From a virus: DNA of 26,942 nucleotides. The position numbers were made by a program, and so were the translations under genes. The stretch spans positions 1 to 26,942 of the IMG/VR virus record IMGVR_UViG_3300046323_000777. One strand, given 5' to 3'. Positions 1-5,807 of the stretch are shown here, one piece after another. Under the pieces are notes generated by a model that made no database searches, was not told the DNA's origin, and saw only the letters and a program-made list of their open reading frames with translations. Each line of letters starts with the position of its first letter. The stretch's first letter is position 1.

Positions 1-523
1 CATATACGGTAGATTGATGCGGTATTTTTATGTCAAACTTGCCGAATTCGGCAAAGGTGACAGGCATTTTATATTGCTGTATGAGCCTAGCAACCAACTG
101 AGCACAGGCATCTACTTGCTCCTCCGGGTAAACTGGCCAATGCGATCCATTGCGCCAAGGTGCTTCGATGGTTTGACCTGTAAAAATAGGGCCGTTGGGA
201 TGTAGCCAACGCTTCCCATCTTTTTGTGGAAATAGAAAACCCTCGTTGACCAATTCTATCCCAATGGAACGGCGATTAAAATCCAAATTGGATGGATGCC
301 GAAGCCCCAAATGATGCGCCCAAAAACGGTTATCAAAACACTGGATAATAGTGCCATCTTTGGCGATGACGTATGCCGTGCCAATACGCTCAGGCTGCAT
401 TGACCACCATTTCAAGGGACTTTGCGCAGTACTACTCACCGTATGATGGAGTACTATATTTTTTTTAGGGAAAACCTGCCGGAAGTATTGCGTAGCGGCG
501 AGGTGTTGTTCTACGATCTTCAT
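1..523 (-). CDS. N-acetylmuramoyl-L-alanine amidase (endolysin), C-terminus cut by window edge
   Basis: The reading frame is open from an ATG at 523 to the left edge (174 codons seen). It begins MKIVEQHLAATQYF and contains the amidase_2/PGRP signature: NIVLHHTVSST with the first zinc-ligand histidine, then GTAYVIAKDGTIIQ, WAHHLG, and SIGIELVNEG. Proteins of this fold cleave the bond between N-acetylmuramic acid and L-alanine in peptidoglycan. The second zinc histidine and catalytic lysine or aspartate region normally lie nearer the C-terminus and are outside the window. No signal peptide is visible, so it is probably a cytoplasmic endolysin released by a holin. It follows a minus-strand terminator, so it may have its own promoter or rely on read-through. 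Family assignment is secure; the role in lysis is inferred from the phage context. Confidence 0.9.
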   Translation of the reverse strand, partial: MKIVEQHLAATQYFRQVFPKKNIVLHHTVSSTAQSPLKWWSMQPERIGTAYVIAKDGTIIQCFDNRFWAHHLGLRHPSNLDFNRRSIGIELVNEGFLFPQKDGKRWLHPNGPIFTGQTIEAPWRNGSHWPVYPEEQVDACAQLVARLIQQYKMPVTFAEFGKFDIKIPHQSTVY

Positions 524-565
524 AAGGCAAAAATGAGGCTACTATAAAGCCCACTAAAGGACAGC

Positions 566-598
566 AAAAAGCCCCATTCTGATTACTCAAAACAGGGC
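566..598 (-). terminator. Rho-independent terminator
   Basis: Read on the minus strand, GCCCTGTTTTGA and TCAGAATGGGGC form a 12-bp stem with three G-U pairs and a GTAA loop, followed by five T. The T run exists only on the minus strand. It would end transcripts that start at the promoter near 900, before the amidase gene. Confidence 0.7.
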
Positions 599-712
599 CA
601 ATCCCAAAAAACCGAATGAAGTAAAAATGTGTACTCTATCTTTAAGCACCTCAACAAAATCAGTAAGCCTACCGAATAGTCCCCCTCTCTTTAGGTTATT
701 TACTTCGCCCAT
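587..712 (-). CDS. Possible 41-residue small protein
   Basis: ATG at 712 opens a 41-codon frame beginning MGEVNNLKRGGLFGRL and ending in a hydrophobic FGFLGLALF. The stop codon lies inside the stem of the terminator at 566-598. No Shine-Dalgarno-like sequence precedes the start, as is common in Bacteroidota. The hydrophobic end could be a short membrane-seeking peptide such as a lysis accessory, but nothing proves translation. The alternative is that the whole region is untranslated RNA. Confidence 0.3.
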   Translation of the reverse strand: MGEVNNLKRGGLFGRLTDFVEVLKDRVHIFTSFGFLGLALF

Positions 713-787
713 ATCCCATGATACGAACTGGTAAATATGTCATACTGATTTGTTGCTGTACTATATATATTCTTTTGAGCAGAATCC

Positions 788-815
788 GGAGGGATAGTTC
801 GTTTACTACCCCTCC
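788..815 (-). other. Hairpin in the 524-921 transcript
   Basis: On the minus strand GGAGGGGTAGT pairs with ACTATCCCTCC (11 bp, loop AAACGA). The one imperfect pair is G-U on the minus strand and A-C on the plus strand, which favours an RNA made from the minus strand. The 5' arm carries a GGAGG sequence, but no start codon follows at the right distance. Confidence 0.6.
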
Positions 816-886
816 TTCAACTATAATCTCATGATAAGTGGCATTTAAAATACCCCGAGCCAGCAGTAACCCAGGGCTTGTTGATA

Positions 887-916
887 CAAAGGTATATCAT
901 TTGATAGACTTTGCAA
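887..916 (-). promoter_or_regulatory. Repressor-controlled promoter P(O1)
   Basis: On the minus strand, TTG (914-916), exactly 19 bases, then TACCTTTG (887-894) is a perfect Bacteroidota housekeeping promoter. The 18-bp operator O1 (892-909) fills most of the spacer and overlaps the first three bases of the -7 element. It directs transcription leftward from about 880, just past the stop codon of the 169-residue gene. Confidence 0.75.
892..909. promoter_or_regulatory. Operator O1
   Basis: GTATATCATTTGATAGAC: inverted arms GTATATC and GATAGAC around four bases, with one arm mismatch. It matches O2 (14472) at 16 of 18 bases and has the same position relative to its promoter as O2 and O3. The likely ligand is the repressor encoded at 14557. 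Confidence 0.75.
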
Positions 917-921
917 AATAT

Positions 922-1431
922 TTATTTTGCATTAAAAACTCGTTTTGCGATTTCCACTGTTTGACCAGGAAACTCATTAAAAGAGCCGTGCAATATATCG
1001 CATATTTTACTTAGTTCGTAGCAGTTTTTATTGCTGGTAAGGGCTTGACGGAAATCTTCATCAGATAAGTCGATCCAGTGTTGGAGTAATTCTTCCTTCC
1101 AAATTACGGTACAAGTAATTATTTCACCACAAGTCTTGCAAGGGCAAAATCCTTCATGCTCTTTGGTTTCCTCTATCTCTGACTCAAACCGAACAAAGTC
1201 ATCGGGTCGTTCAGCAGTGTCATTTTCTTCCAAATCCGAGACTACTTTTTTAATACACGACTCACAGTAGTCATCAGTGGCGGTTGGGTCGTAAGTATTG
1301 ACCCAACCTACCTGATCTATGTAGGTAACATAATTGCATGTTTTTTTAGGCGTATAAAGCCGTGCTTTAGATTGCAATTTATCTACTGCAAAAGTGAGCA
1401 TCTCTATGTTGTTGCGTAATGCCTTATTCAT
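922..1431 (-). CDS. Uncharacterised cysteine-rich protein, probable zinc site
   Basis: A 169-residue soluble acidic protein that I do not recognise. It carries cysteine pairs C56-x2-C59 (YCESC) and C98-x2-C101 (CKTC), with extra cysteines at 32, 96 and 107. Four cysteines in two CxxC pairs suggest a structural zinc ribbon or treble-clef site. The C-terminal half (EELLQHWIDLSDEDFRQAL) is helical. It is the last gene of a five-gene minus-strand group and follows the 207-residue membrane protein by five bases. No catalytic residues can be named. Confidence 0.65.
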   Translation of the reverse strand: MNKALRNNIEMLTFAVDKLQSKARLYTPKKTCNYVTYIDQVGWVNTYDPTATDDYCESCIKKVVSDLEENDTAERPDDFVRFESEIEETKEHEGFCPCKTCGEIITCTVIWKEELLQHWIDLSDEDFRQALTSNKNCYELSKICDILHGSFNEFPGQTVEIAKRVFNAK

Positions 1432-1436
1432 CGTTT

Positions 1437-2060
1437 TTAGTTGAATGTGGTATCTCTACCATTTGATTTAATATAGATGTTGTATTGTTCGATTGTTTGG
1501 CTTTGTGCTTTGGTTGTGGGTGTTGTTGGCTGTGGTTCATCTTGCTGATCCTCCTTGAGGAATGAATACAACACGACTAAAGCGCCAAAACCGATGACTG
1601 CGCCAATAAAATAGCCCACCCATTCTCCTATGATAGTAAAAGCCGTAGTGAGGCCAGCAGCCACCCCGGTAAGGATGCTGCCAGCCGCCACTACTATCAA
1701 CAAAACAACTACAACCAATCCTCCAGCACAAATCACGAATACAAACAAGGGACGGAACGCGGAAACAATATCGGCGGAAGAAACGATTTCTAATTCCGTG
1801 GCTTTCCGCGTAGGCTCTACTGGTGACGGAATGGAAAACCCCGCGAATGGCCCCGGCAAATATGTTCCGTCCACCCACTCCGATCCACGCGGAATAGAAC
1901 ATACCTCGCGAAATAGTTCCTCGTTGTTTTCCGCCACCGCATTTCGAAGTATATGCCGCTGATGCGGAAAAACCTTGACCGCTATGGCCAATGCTTCATC
2001 CTTTTTCCCTTGTGTGAATAGGGCATCAATGGTTGCCCTTCCTGTATCGTACTGATTCAT
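1437..2060 (-). CDS. Uncharacterised protein with two membrane segments
   Basis: This 207-residue protein has a soluble N-terminal region (residues 1-100) that starts with a helical segment (TIDALFTQGKKDEALAIAVK) resembling a TPR-like hairpin. Two long hydrophobic stretches follow at about 105-130 and 137-166, rich in Gly, Ala and Val. The tail is polar, with DEPQPTTPTTKAQSQTIEQ. I recognise no family. It is in the group of early genes with membrane segments, six bases from the next gene. A role in superinfection exclusion or membrane-bound replication is possible but not shown. Confidence 0.65.
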   Translation of the reverse strand: MNQYDTGRATIDALFTQGKKDEALAIAVKVFPHQRHILRNAVAENNEELFREVCSIPRGSEWVDGTYLPGPFAGFSIPSPVEPTRKATELEIVSSADIVSAFRPLFVFVICAGGLVVVVLLIVVAAGSILTGVAAGLTTAFTIIGEWVGYFIGAVIGFGALVVLYSFLKEDQQDEPQPTTPTTKAQSQTIEQYNIYIKSNGRDTTFN

Positions 2061-2065
2061 TGTGC

Positions 2066-2551
2066 TTAATTATTTATGTCAAAAATATAGGTGCGTTTCT
2101 TTGGGTCTTTTTGTCCATTGAATGCGCGGCGACCTTGTTGGTTAAGACCGATCTCGCCCTTGTCGGTTTTCATGGTGGTTTCCATGTTGGTTTCCCATGC
2201 GTTGACGCGCTTGCGGTGTTCGGATTCTACGAGATCAACCCAGTCTTGAAACTCGATAAACATAGTTGCATTCTGTGTGCGTGTACGGTATATCTCCAAG
2301 TGGATATCATCTGGAGTAATAAATATTTTACCTGCACGACGAATGTTTTCTTTTAGCCTGTAGTAGGCATCTTCGACATCGGGATCGCCGATATATCGGC
2401 TACGAATAAGAACGGGGCGTGTGTGCCTTGCAGCGGCTTCCAGTTCAGCTATTTCGGCTTCGCGGTCTTGGCGGTCGTTCCACCAGTTGGCCACGGGCGA
2501 CCAGATGAATAAGCCAGCGGCTAAGATGAGTAATAGTGTGGTGAGAAACAT
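2066..2551 (-). CDS. Uncharacterised membrane-anchored protein
   Basis: 161 residues. An N-terminal membrane anchor (FLTTLLLILAAGLFIW, residues 2-17) is followed by a charged coiled-coil-like stretch (DREAEIAELEAAAR) and a soluble domain of about 120 residues. The layout of anchor, coil, then soluble domain is reminiscent of phi29 p16.7, which tethers replicating phage DNA to the membrane, but I see no sequence match. The start codon lies just downstream of the TTAGTG repeat array, so its transcription or translation is probably tied to that array. Confidence 0.65.
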   Translation of the reverse strand: MFLTTLLLILAAGLFIWSPVANWWNDRQDREAEIAELEAAARHTRPVLIRSRYIGDPDVEDAYYRLKENIRRAGKIFITPDDIHLEIYRTRTQNATMFIEFQDWVDLVESEHRKRVNAWETNMETTMKTDKGEIGLNQQGRRAFNGQKDPKKRTYIFDINN

Positions 2552-2567
2552 GTTGTTGTTGTGTATT

Positions 2568-2694
2568 TTAGTGTATAAATTAGTGTGTTTTAGTGCCTAA
2601 ATTAGTGTATTAGACACTAACACTAAAAACTCGTAATGTGCTGATAATCAATATAAACACACACTAATTTTGTAGCATTAGTGTCTTTTAGTGC
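2568..2694. repeat. Array of TTAGTG-type short repeats (iteron-like)
   Basis: Six copies of TTAGTGT or TTAGTGC (starts 2568, 2580, 2590, 2602, 2678, 2688) and three inverted copies ACACTAA (2614, 2620, 2661) fill the gap between two genes. Neighbouring direct copies are 10-12 bases apart, about one helical turn. It lies in the region upstream of the gene starting at 2551 and next to the HTH-containing gene ending at 2695. Candidate roles are a cooperative protein-binding site, a secondary origin or a partition site. Confidence 0.75.
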
Positions 2695-3186
2695 CTACGT
2701 ACCACTTTCACCCCTCTCGCGCGATAGGGCAGCCCTGAATGCAGCCAATGACGTGGCTGCGTAGGACTTACTAAATCCGGTGATCATGGCCATTTCATCA
2801 GCGGTGGTATTGCCGTTCTTGGAATGGTATGTGGCTTTGAATACTTCGGCTGTTGCCTGTGGTACGGATGGCTTACGGCGTGCCAACTCTTCGAGGTCGA
2901 AACTGGTAAGATGGCTTACGACGTTGGCTTCTACAGCCTTACCCTTTGCGAATGCGCGTATTGTGCTGAACTCGGTAGAGTTATTGTCCTTGAAAGCCAG
3001 TGGCGTGGCTTTCATCACGTTTCCTGTAGGATTGTGTCCTACAAATTGCGTGTGCGGATCGCTTTTATCGCGTTCAGCCCTTGGTTGTGGCTTGCATTCT
3101 ATCTGAATGAAGTACCGTTGGTGATCGGCTGGCACGTATTGTGGCCATAACCATTGCTGTATCGCGTCCAAAATACCATTTTTCAT
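2695..3186 (-). CDS. Uncharacterised protein with C-terminal HTH-like segment
   Basis: A soluble 163-residue protein. The last 40 residues (TADEMAMITGFSKSYAATSL followed by AAFRAALSRER) read as a helix-turn-helix with its recognition helix, so DNA binding is plausible. The N-terminal part (QQWLWPQYVPADHQRYFIQI) has no recognised family. It sits five bases after the 299-residue membrane protein and directly before the TTAGTG array, which makes it a candidate binder of that array. That link is inference from proximity only. Confidence 0.65.
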   Translation of the reverse strand: MKNGILDAIQQWLWPQYVPADHQRYFIQIECKPQPRAERDKSDPHTQFVGHNPTGNVMKATPLAFKDNNSTEFSTIRAFAKGKAVEANVVSHLTSFDLEELARRKPSVPQATAEVFKATYHSKNGNTTADEMAMITGFSKSYAATSLAAFRAALSRERGESGT

Positions 3187-3191
3187 TGTGT

Positions 3192-4091
3192 TTACGACTT
3201 TTTGATGATGTTGAGTAGTGAAATCTCAAATAAAAGAGCCAATACCGGTAATCCGATACCGAGCGACCAGGCAAAAGTGATATCGTTCATCGCTGTGGTA
3301 TGGTTCACGTGATTGACAAAGTCCTGACTGGAGTGCTTATTAATGGCTACTGCATTACAGCATATTTCTATGATCAAGGTGATGGCCATTGTGGTATAGG
3401 CGAGCCATTTATCCACTTTGGCTCCAGCACTAAGCAGTAGTAATGGACTGCCACAAATCACCAAGGCGATAACATACGACCAATAACCTGTTGGAGAGGA
3501 TTCATTGATGACTTCGCCTACTGATATGACCGAAGCGATGATCAAAACTAATACTGCACCGGAATGGACAAGTGCGGAGGAATAGCGCCGCGCAAACGTT
3601 GGAGGAATTCCGCTTCCGCCAGTTGGAGGAATTCCGCTTCCGCCAGTTGGAGGAATTCCGCTTCCGCCAGTTGGAGGAATTCCGCTTCCGCCAGTTGGAG
3701 GAATTCCGCTTCCGCCAGTTGGAGGAATTCCGCTTCCGCCAGATGGAGGAATTCCGCTTCCGCCAGATGGAGGAATTCCGCTTCCGCCAGATGGAGGAAT
3801 TCCGCTTCCGCCAGATGGAGGAATTCCGCTTCCGCCAGTTGGAGGAATTCCGCTTCCGCCAGTTGAAGGAATTCCGCTTCCGCCGGTTGGAGGAATTCCG
3901 CTTCCGCCGTTCCGTGGCTTCCATTCCTTCAAAAGAATATTTTGCTGCTCTGTGGTAAGTATGGTATTCTTACTGAATGCTACTGAGGGGAATAGATCAG
4001 GCCACCGCTTTCGGAGCGTATCAATAGAGCGACCAACCTCTAAGGCCATTTGCTCTACCGATTTTTGCTCATTTAATTGTTGCATACCCAT
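3192..4091 (-). CDS. HTH-like N-terminus, 8-residue repeat spacer and four membrane segments
   Basis: 299 residues in three parts. Residues 10-60 look like a winged-helix or MerR-like DNA-binding segment (SVEQMALEVGRSIDTLRKRW, then LTTEQQNILLKEW). Residues 62-165 are thirteen tandem copies of GGSGIPPT/S. Residues 170-299 contain four hydrophobic segments (about 173-195, 204-224, 228-250, 270-294). Such a protein could hold DNA at the inner membrane on a flexible leash. I know of no described protein with exactly this layout. The ATG at 4091 is supported by an upstream promoter (4124-4152) and an unstructured CAA-rich leader. It opens the five-gene minus-strand group. DNA binding is inferred from the motif only. 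Confidence 0.75.
   Translation of the reverse strand: MGMQQLNEQKSVEQMALEVGRSIDTLRKRWPDLFPSVAFSKNTILTTEQQNILLKEWKPRNGGSGIPPTGGSGIPSTGGSGIPPTGGSGIPPSGGSGIPPSGGSGIPPSGGSGIPPSGGSGIPPTGGSGIPPTGGSGIPPTGGSGIPPTGGSGIPPTGGSGIPPTFARRYSSALVHSGAVLVLIIASVISVGEVINESSPTGYWSYVIALVICGSPLLLLSAGAKVDKWLAYTTMAITLIIEICCNAVAINKHSSQDFVNHVNHTTAMNDITFAWSLGIGLPVLALLFEISLLNIIKKS
3597..3908 (-). repeat. 24-bp minisatellite, 13 units
   Basis: Thirteen contiguous 24-bp units encode the repeated octapeptide in the 299-residue protein. Each unit contains GGAATTCC, so each carries a GAATTC site. Four adjacent units (4-7 from the N-terminus) encode Ser and most others Thr at position 8, which points to growth by duplication of blocks. 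A 24-bp unit keeps the frame, so copy number could vary without breaking the gene. Confidence 0.95.
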
Positions 4092-4122
4092 GTGTGTGTT
4101 GTTGTTGTTGTTGTTTGATAGG

Positions 4123-4192
4123 GCAAAGTTACAAGGTTTTTTGTATAAACAAAAAAATATTTTACATTTTACAAAAAAACTTGCAACTTTGC
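4123..4192. promoter_or_regulatory. Palindromic divergent promoter region
   Basis: Arms 4123-4145 and 4170-4192 are inverted copies of a 23-bp box (GCAAAGTTACAAG, then mostly T, ending TTTGTA), 21 of 23 identical, centred near AAATATTT. Leftward promoter: TTG (4150-4152), 18 bases, TAACTTTG (4124-4131), for the 299-residue gene. Rightward: CAACTTTG (4184-4191), for the gene at 4196, where the start of transcription should fall on or next to the ATG. A third copy of the box is at 8530-8552. The spacers are conserved, which sigma factor alone would not require, so a shared regulator is likely. Confidence 0.7.
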
Positions 4193-4195
4193 GGC

Positions 4196-4459
4196 ATGAA
4201 TAAACTAGTTGACTTTAAAGATGGGTTTGAATCTTTCTACAAATACGTAGAAAGCAGACTGAAACCAGATGGCCGCTGGGACAGTGGCCGTATTCCGAAC
4301 GAACTTAAACAAGCGTTGTATAGCGTGCAAGGAAAAGGAAGAGACAATCTAGGACCCGCACGTGCGCAAAGGCTGTTTGATAAGTATGCACCCGGAAGAT
4401 ACCGCGTTATCCTCGCAGTGGAGGAAATAGAGCAGGTGCCGGAAAAAGCAAAGGAATAG
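4196..4459 (+). CDS. Moron-like small protein of unknown function
   Basis: 87 residues, soluble and charged (MNKLVDFKDGFESFYKYVES ...). ATG 4196 is chosen because the -7 element ends at 4191; the frame extends upstream to 4094 but that part is the promoter and a GTT repeat. The message would be leaderless or nearly so. It is one of only three plus-strand genes, with the repressor and integrase, and has its own promoter and terminator inside a region transcribed the other way. This is the pattern of a moron expressed in the lysogen. The segment GPARAQRLFDKYAPGRYRV is basic and could touch nucleic acid. Function unknown. Confidence 0.7.
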   Translation: MNKLVDFKDGFESFYKYVESRLKPDGRWDSGRIPNELKQALYSVQGKGRDNLGPARAQRLFDKYAPGRYRVILAVEEIEQVPEKAKE

Positions 4460-4476
4460 AACGGAATAATTAACGT

Positions 4477-4523
4477 AAAAAAAAATAGGTGTATCGCGGA
4501 AGCGTTACACCTATTTTTTTTTT
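4477..4523. terminator. Bidirectional terminator
   Basis: A run of A followed by TAGGTGTA pairs with TACACCTA followed by a run of T (17 bp in all); an inner CGC/GCG pair closes a GGAA tetraloop. T runs exist on both strands, so it serves the convergent genes ending at 4459 (+) and 4527 (-). Confidence 0.93.
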
Positions 4524-4526
4524 GAT

Positions 4527-4775
4527 CTAACCTTCGAGGATGGCCATCAAACGCTTAAAGTCGTCGATGGCAAACTGCGACAGATCACTCACCAGTATTG
4601 CGCCTTCCTGGTCGTTTTCTGTTTCTTCATTTTGCAGGGACAACCTGCGGATCGATTCTAATCCGGTGATGACTCTCAATCGTAAGTCGCGGAATTCGGC
4701 AACTTGATTGTTAATGGAAAGATCTGGAACGGTTTGTACTGCTGGGAGTACGTTGGTAGATGTTGTAGTGCTCAT
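4527..4775 (-). CDS. Uncharacterised small acidic protein
   Basis: 82 residues from ATG 4775 (MSTTTSTNVLPAVQTVPDLS). A longer frame from a TTG at 4838 would begin inside the structured leader and is less likely. The protein is mostly helical (QVAEFRDLRLRVITGLESIR, then ISDLSQ-like and FKRLMAIL helices) and has no family I recognise. It has its own promoter (4964-4994), a 132-nt structured leader and a terminator, so it is an independently controlled single gene. Function unknown. Confidence 0.6.
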   Translation of the reverse strand: MSTTTSTNVLPAVQTVPDLSINNQVAEFRDLRLRVITGLESIRRLSLQNEETENDQEGAILVSDLSQFAIDDFKRLMAILEG

Positions 4776-4828
4776 TGTGCTGAACGGTTTTAAATCGGCA
4801 AACAAGAAAACGACTTGCCGTCTATCGC

Positions 4829-4960
4829 CGCCTAACAAATCTACAACGATTAGCCATCAGCGGTCTGATGAGCGAAAGAAGCGACAAGCCGTCGTATCTT
4901 AAATGAACACTTTACGCTAGAGGGCATAAAGAGACAATCGTTGTATTAATTTGTTAGGCG
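4829..4960 (-). ncRNA. Structured RNA leader, closed multibranch fold
   Basis: The ends pair in a long stem: minus-strand 4960-4949 with 4840-4829 (12 bp) and 4945-4936 with 4851-4842 (10 bp), separated by a 3x1 internal loop. Inside are three hairpins: CTTTATGC/GCGTAAAG (4931-4910, 8 bp), CGAC/GTCG (4894-4882) and CATCAG/CTGATG (4870-4855, plus a closing U-G). Imperfect pairs in the first and third hairpins are G-U on the minus strand but A-C on the plus strand, so the RNA is read leftward. The predicted transcription start is at the first base or so of the outer stem. It could be a cis-regulatory element or a small RNA. I recognise no known family. Confidence 0.65.
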
Positions 4961-4963
4961 TTG

Positions 4964-4994
4964 CAAAAGTATGCGACAATTGTCACGTGCGCAA
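4964..4994 (-). promoter_or_regulatory. Promoter of the structured leader, with internal palindrome
   Basis: Minus strand: TTG (4992-4994), 20 bases, TACTTTTG (4964-4971). The spacer contains the perfect palindrome GACAATTGTC (4975-4984), a possible operator unrelated to O1-O3. Confidence 0.6.
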
Positions 4995-5032
4995 CTAAAG
5001 GCTGGATTATTTTAAAAAAAATTTTTAGTTGC

Positions 5033-5052
5033 AAAAATTAGGCCAATTTTTT
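5033..5052. terminator. Weak AT-rich terminator-like hairpin
   Basis: AAAAATT and AATTTTT pair around AGGCC; T runs follow on both strands. It lies between the stop codon at 5074 and the promoter at 4994, where a terminator would be expected. The stem is entirely A-T, so it is weak. Confidence 0.3.
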
Positions 5053-5073
5053 AGGGGGTATGGCATCACTTAT

Positions 5074-5616
5074 TTATAGAATAATTGACTGAAAAAACAG
5101 GCTAATATTTATGATCGTTTGTTCTAGTAATGCAACATCCGGTGATCCTTTACCGGATTTGATGATGTCGATACAGTATATATGCTCTCTTCCTTCAGCA
5201 AAGGTAAATGGTTTTATACGAGGGTCTTTGAAAAAATTATGCAACGCTTTGATCTTTGCATCAAAAGATATTGCTTTTGATACTGGGTTGTACTTATTCT
5301 TCAGATCAACGCACTCTTTTTTGAACTCTAGGTAATCGGACTTGTAAACAATACCTTTACCTCGTTCTAAATCGGTAAATCGCTGTAGAGAAATCGACTT
5401 TATTTCTGAAAAATTCAGGTTATCCAACTTAAAAACTTCTAACAACCGGTATTTATCAGCATCGGTTATTTTTTCACCAAATACGGGTACGATATTACCT
5501 TCGGTATCGAAATACTTATCGGGAATATTGCCCCGCATTTTCCAAGTTTTTAAGGTTGCCGCTTTGATGCCGTGGACGATTGCCACGGCATCTGCTACTT
5601 CTTGATTATACTGCAT
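5074..5616 (-). CDS. Phage protein with N-terminal HTH-like segment
   Basis: 180 residues. Residues 5-33 (EVADAVAIVHGIKAATLKTW, then MRGNIPDKY) read as a helix-turn-helix of the kind seen in phage regulators that recognise a start with a W-x-x-x-G-x-I-P motif. The rest is mixed helix and strand with many lysines and aspartates, and ends in a hydrophobic stretch (NISLFFQSIIL) that is too short to be a convincing membrane anchor. It may be a transcription regulator of the early region. It is the last gene of a run that starts upstream, about 30 bases after the 53-residue gene. No precise function. Confidence 0.6.
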   Translation of the reverse strand: MQYNQEVADAVAIVHGIKAATLKTWKMRGNIPDKYFDTEGNIVPVFGEKITDADKYRLLEVFKLDNLNFSEIKSISLQRFTDLERGKGIVYKSDYLEFKKECVDLKNKYNPVSKAISFDAKIKALHNFFKDPRIKPFTFAEGREHIYCIDIIKSGKGSPDVALLEQTIINISLFFQSIIL

Positions 5617-5645
5617 GAAATACTATGCTTTTTTATTTTTAATGG

Positions 5646-5807
5646 TTAAATTAATTGTGCCTGTGCTGCTAAGGCTTTCAAATAAGAGTTGTAAGGCCCT
5701 TTGTTTTCGCCACCTGTCACTTGTGATCGAGACAAGGTATATTTTTGCTTGTCGCTGAACCTCGTTAGCCAGTATTGAGGATTTGGATTTTTAAATTTAT
5801 CACTCAT
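5646..5807 (-). CDS. Small hypothetical protein
   Basis: 53 residues from ATG 5807 (MSDKFKNPNPQYWLTRFSDK). This start overlaps the stop of the preceding gene by eight bases (ATGAGTGA), a typical coupled arrangement; the longer frame from 5834 would overlap more. Aromatic and basic, with a helical C-terminus (NSYLKALAAQAQLI). Not recognised. Confidence 0.55.
   Translation of the reverse strand: MSDKFKNPNPQYWLTRFSDKQKYTLSRSQVTGGENKGPYNSYLKALAAQAQLI

Larger units (their letters stand above)
566..880 (-). ncRNA. Candidate repressor-controlled short transcript (about 310 nt)
   Basis: The 398 bases between the amidase gene and the 169-residue gene have a good promoter at one end (887-916), a terminator at the other (566-598), and a stable hairpin at 788-815. 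Start near 880 is predicted from the -7 position. The only ORF of any size is 41 codons at 587-712, which weakly supports a mainly non-coding RNA or a leader for the lysis genes. It does not match any RNA family I recognise. Identity and function are unknown. Confidence 0.4.

Noticed and set aside
14-205. Plus-strand 63-codon frame
   Set aside because: It is antisense to the amidase coding sequence.
3597-3908. Possible CRISPR array
   Set aside because: The 24-bp units are contiguous with no spacers and are in-frame coding.
3564-3958. Long reading frames in other frames across the minisatellite
   Set aside because: They exist only because a 24-bp repeat lacks stops in several frames; the minus-strand 299-residue frame has the promoter, start and membrane domain.
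4094-4195. Upstream extension of the 87-residue protein (starting MCCCCCC)
   Set aside because: It is a translation of the GTT repeat and of the divergent promoter; the -7 element lies inside it.
4196-4775. Toxin-antitoxin pair of the 87- and 82-residue genes
   Set aside because: They are convergent, separated by a terminator, and have separate promoters and no toxin or antitoxin motif.
4865-4894. CTGATGA followed by GCGAAAG on the plus strand, resembling a hammerhead ribozyme core
   Set aside because: The GAAA box and stems do not fall in the required order, and the strand is opposite to the promoter and to the G-U preference.
4829-4960. Integron attC-like ends (GCCTAAC ... GTTAGGC) on the structured RNA
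   Set aside because: The terminal 7-mers fit the attC R-box consensus, but the adjoining bases are paired over 12 bp instead of leaving the usual unpaired spacer, and a promoter places a transcript start exactly at the stem. No integron integrase is present.
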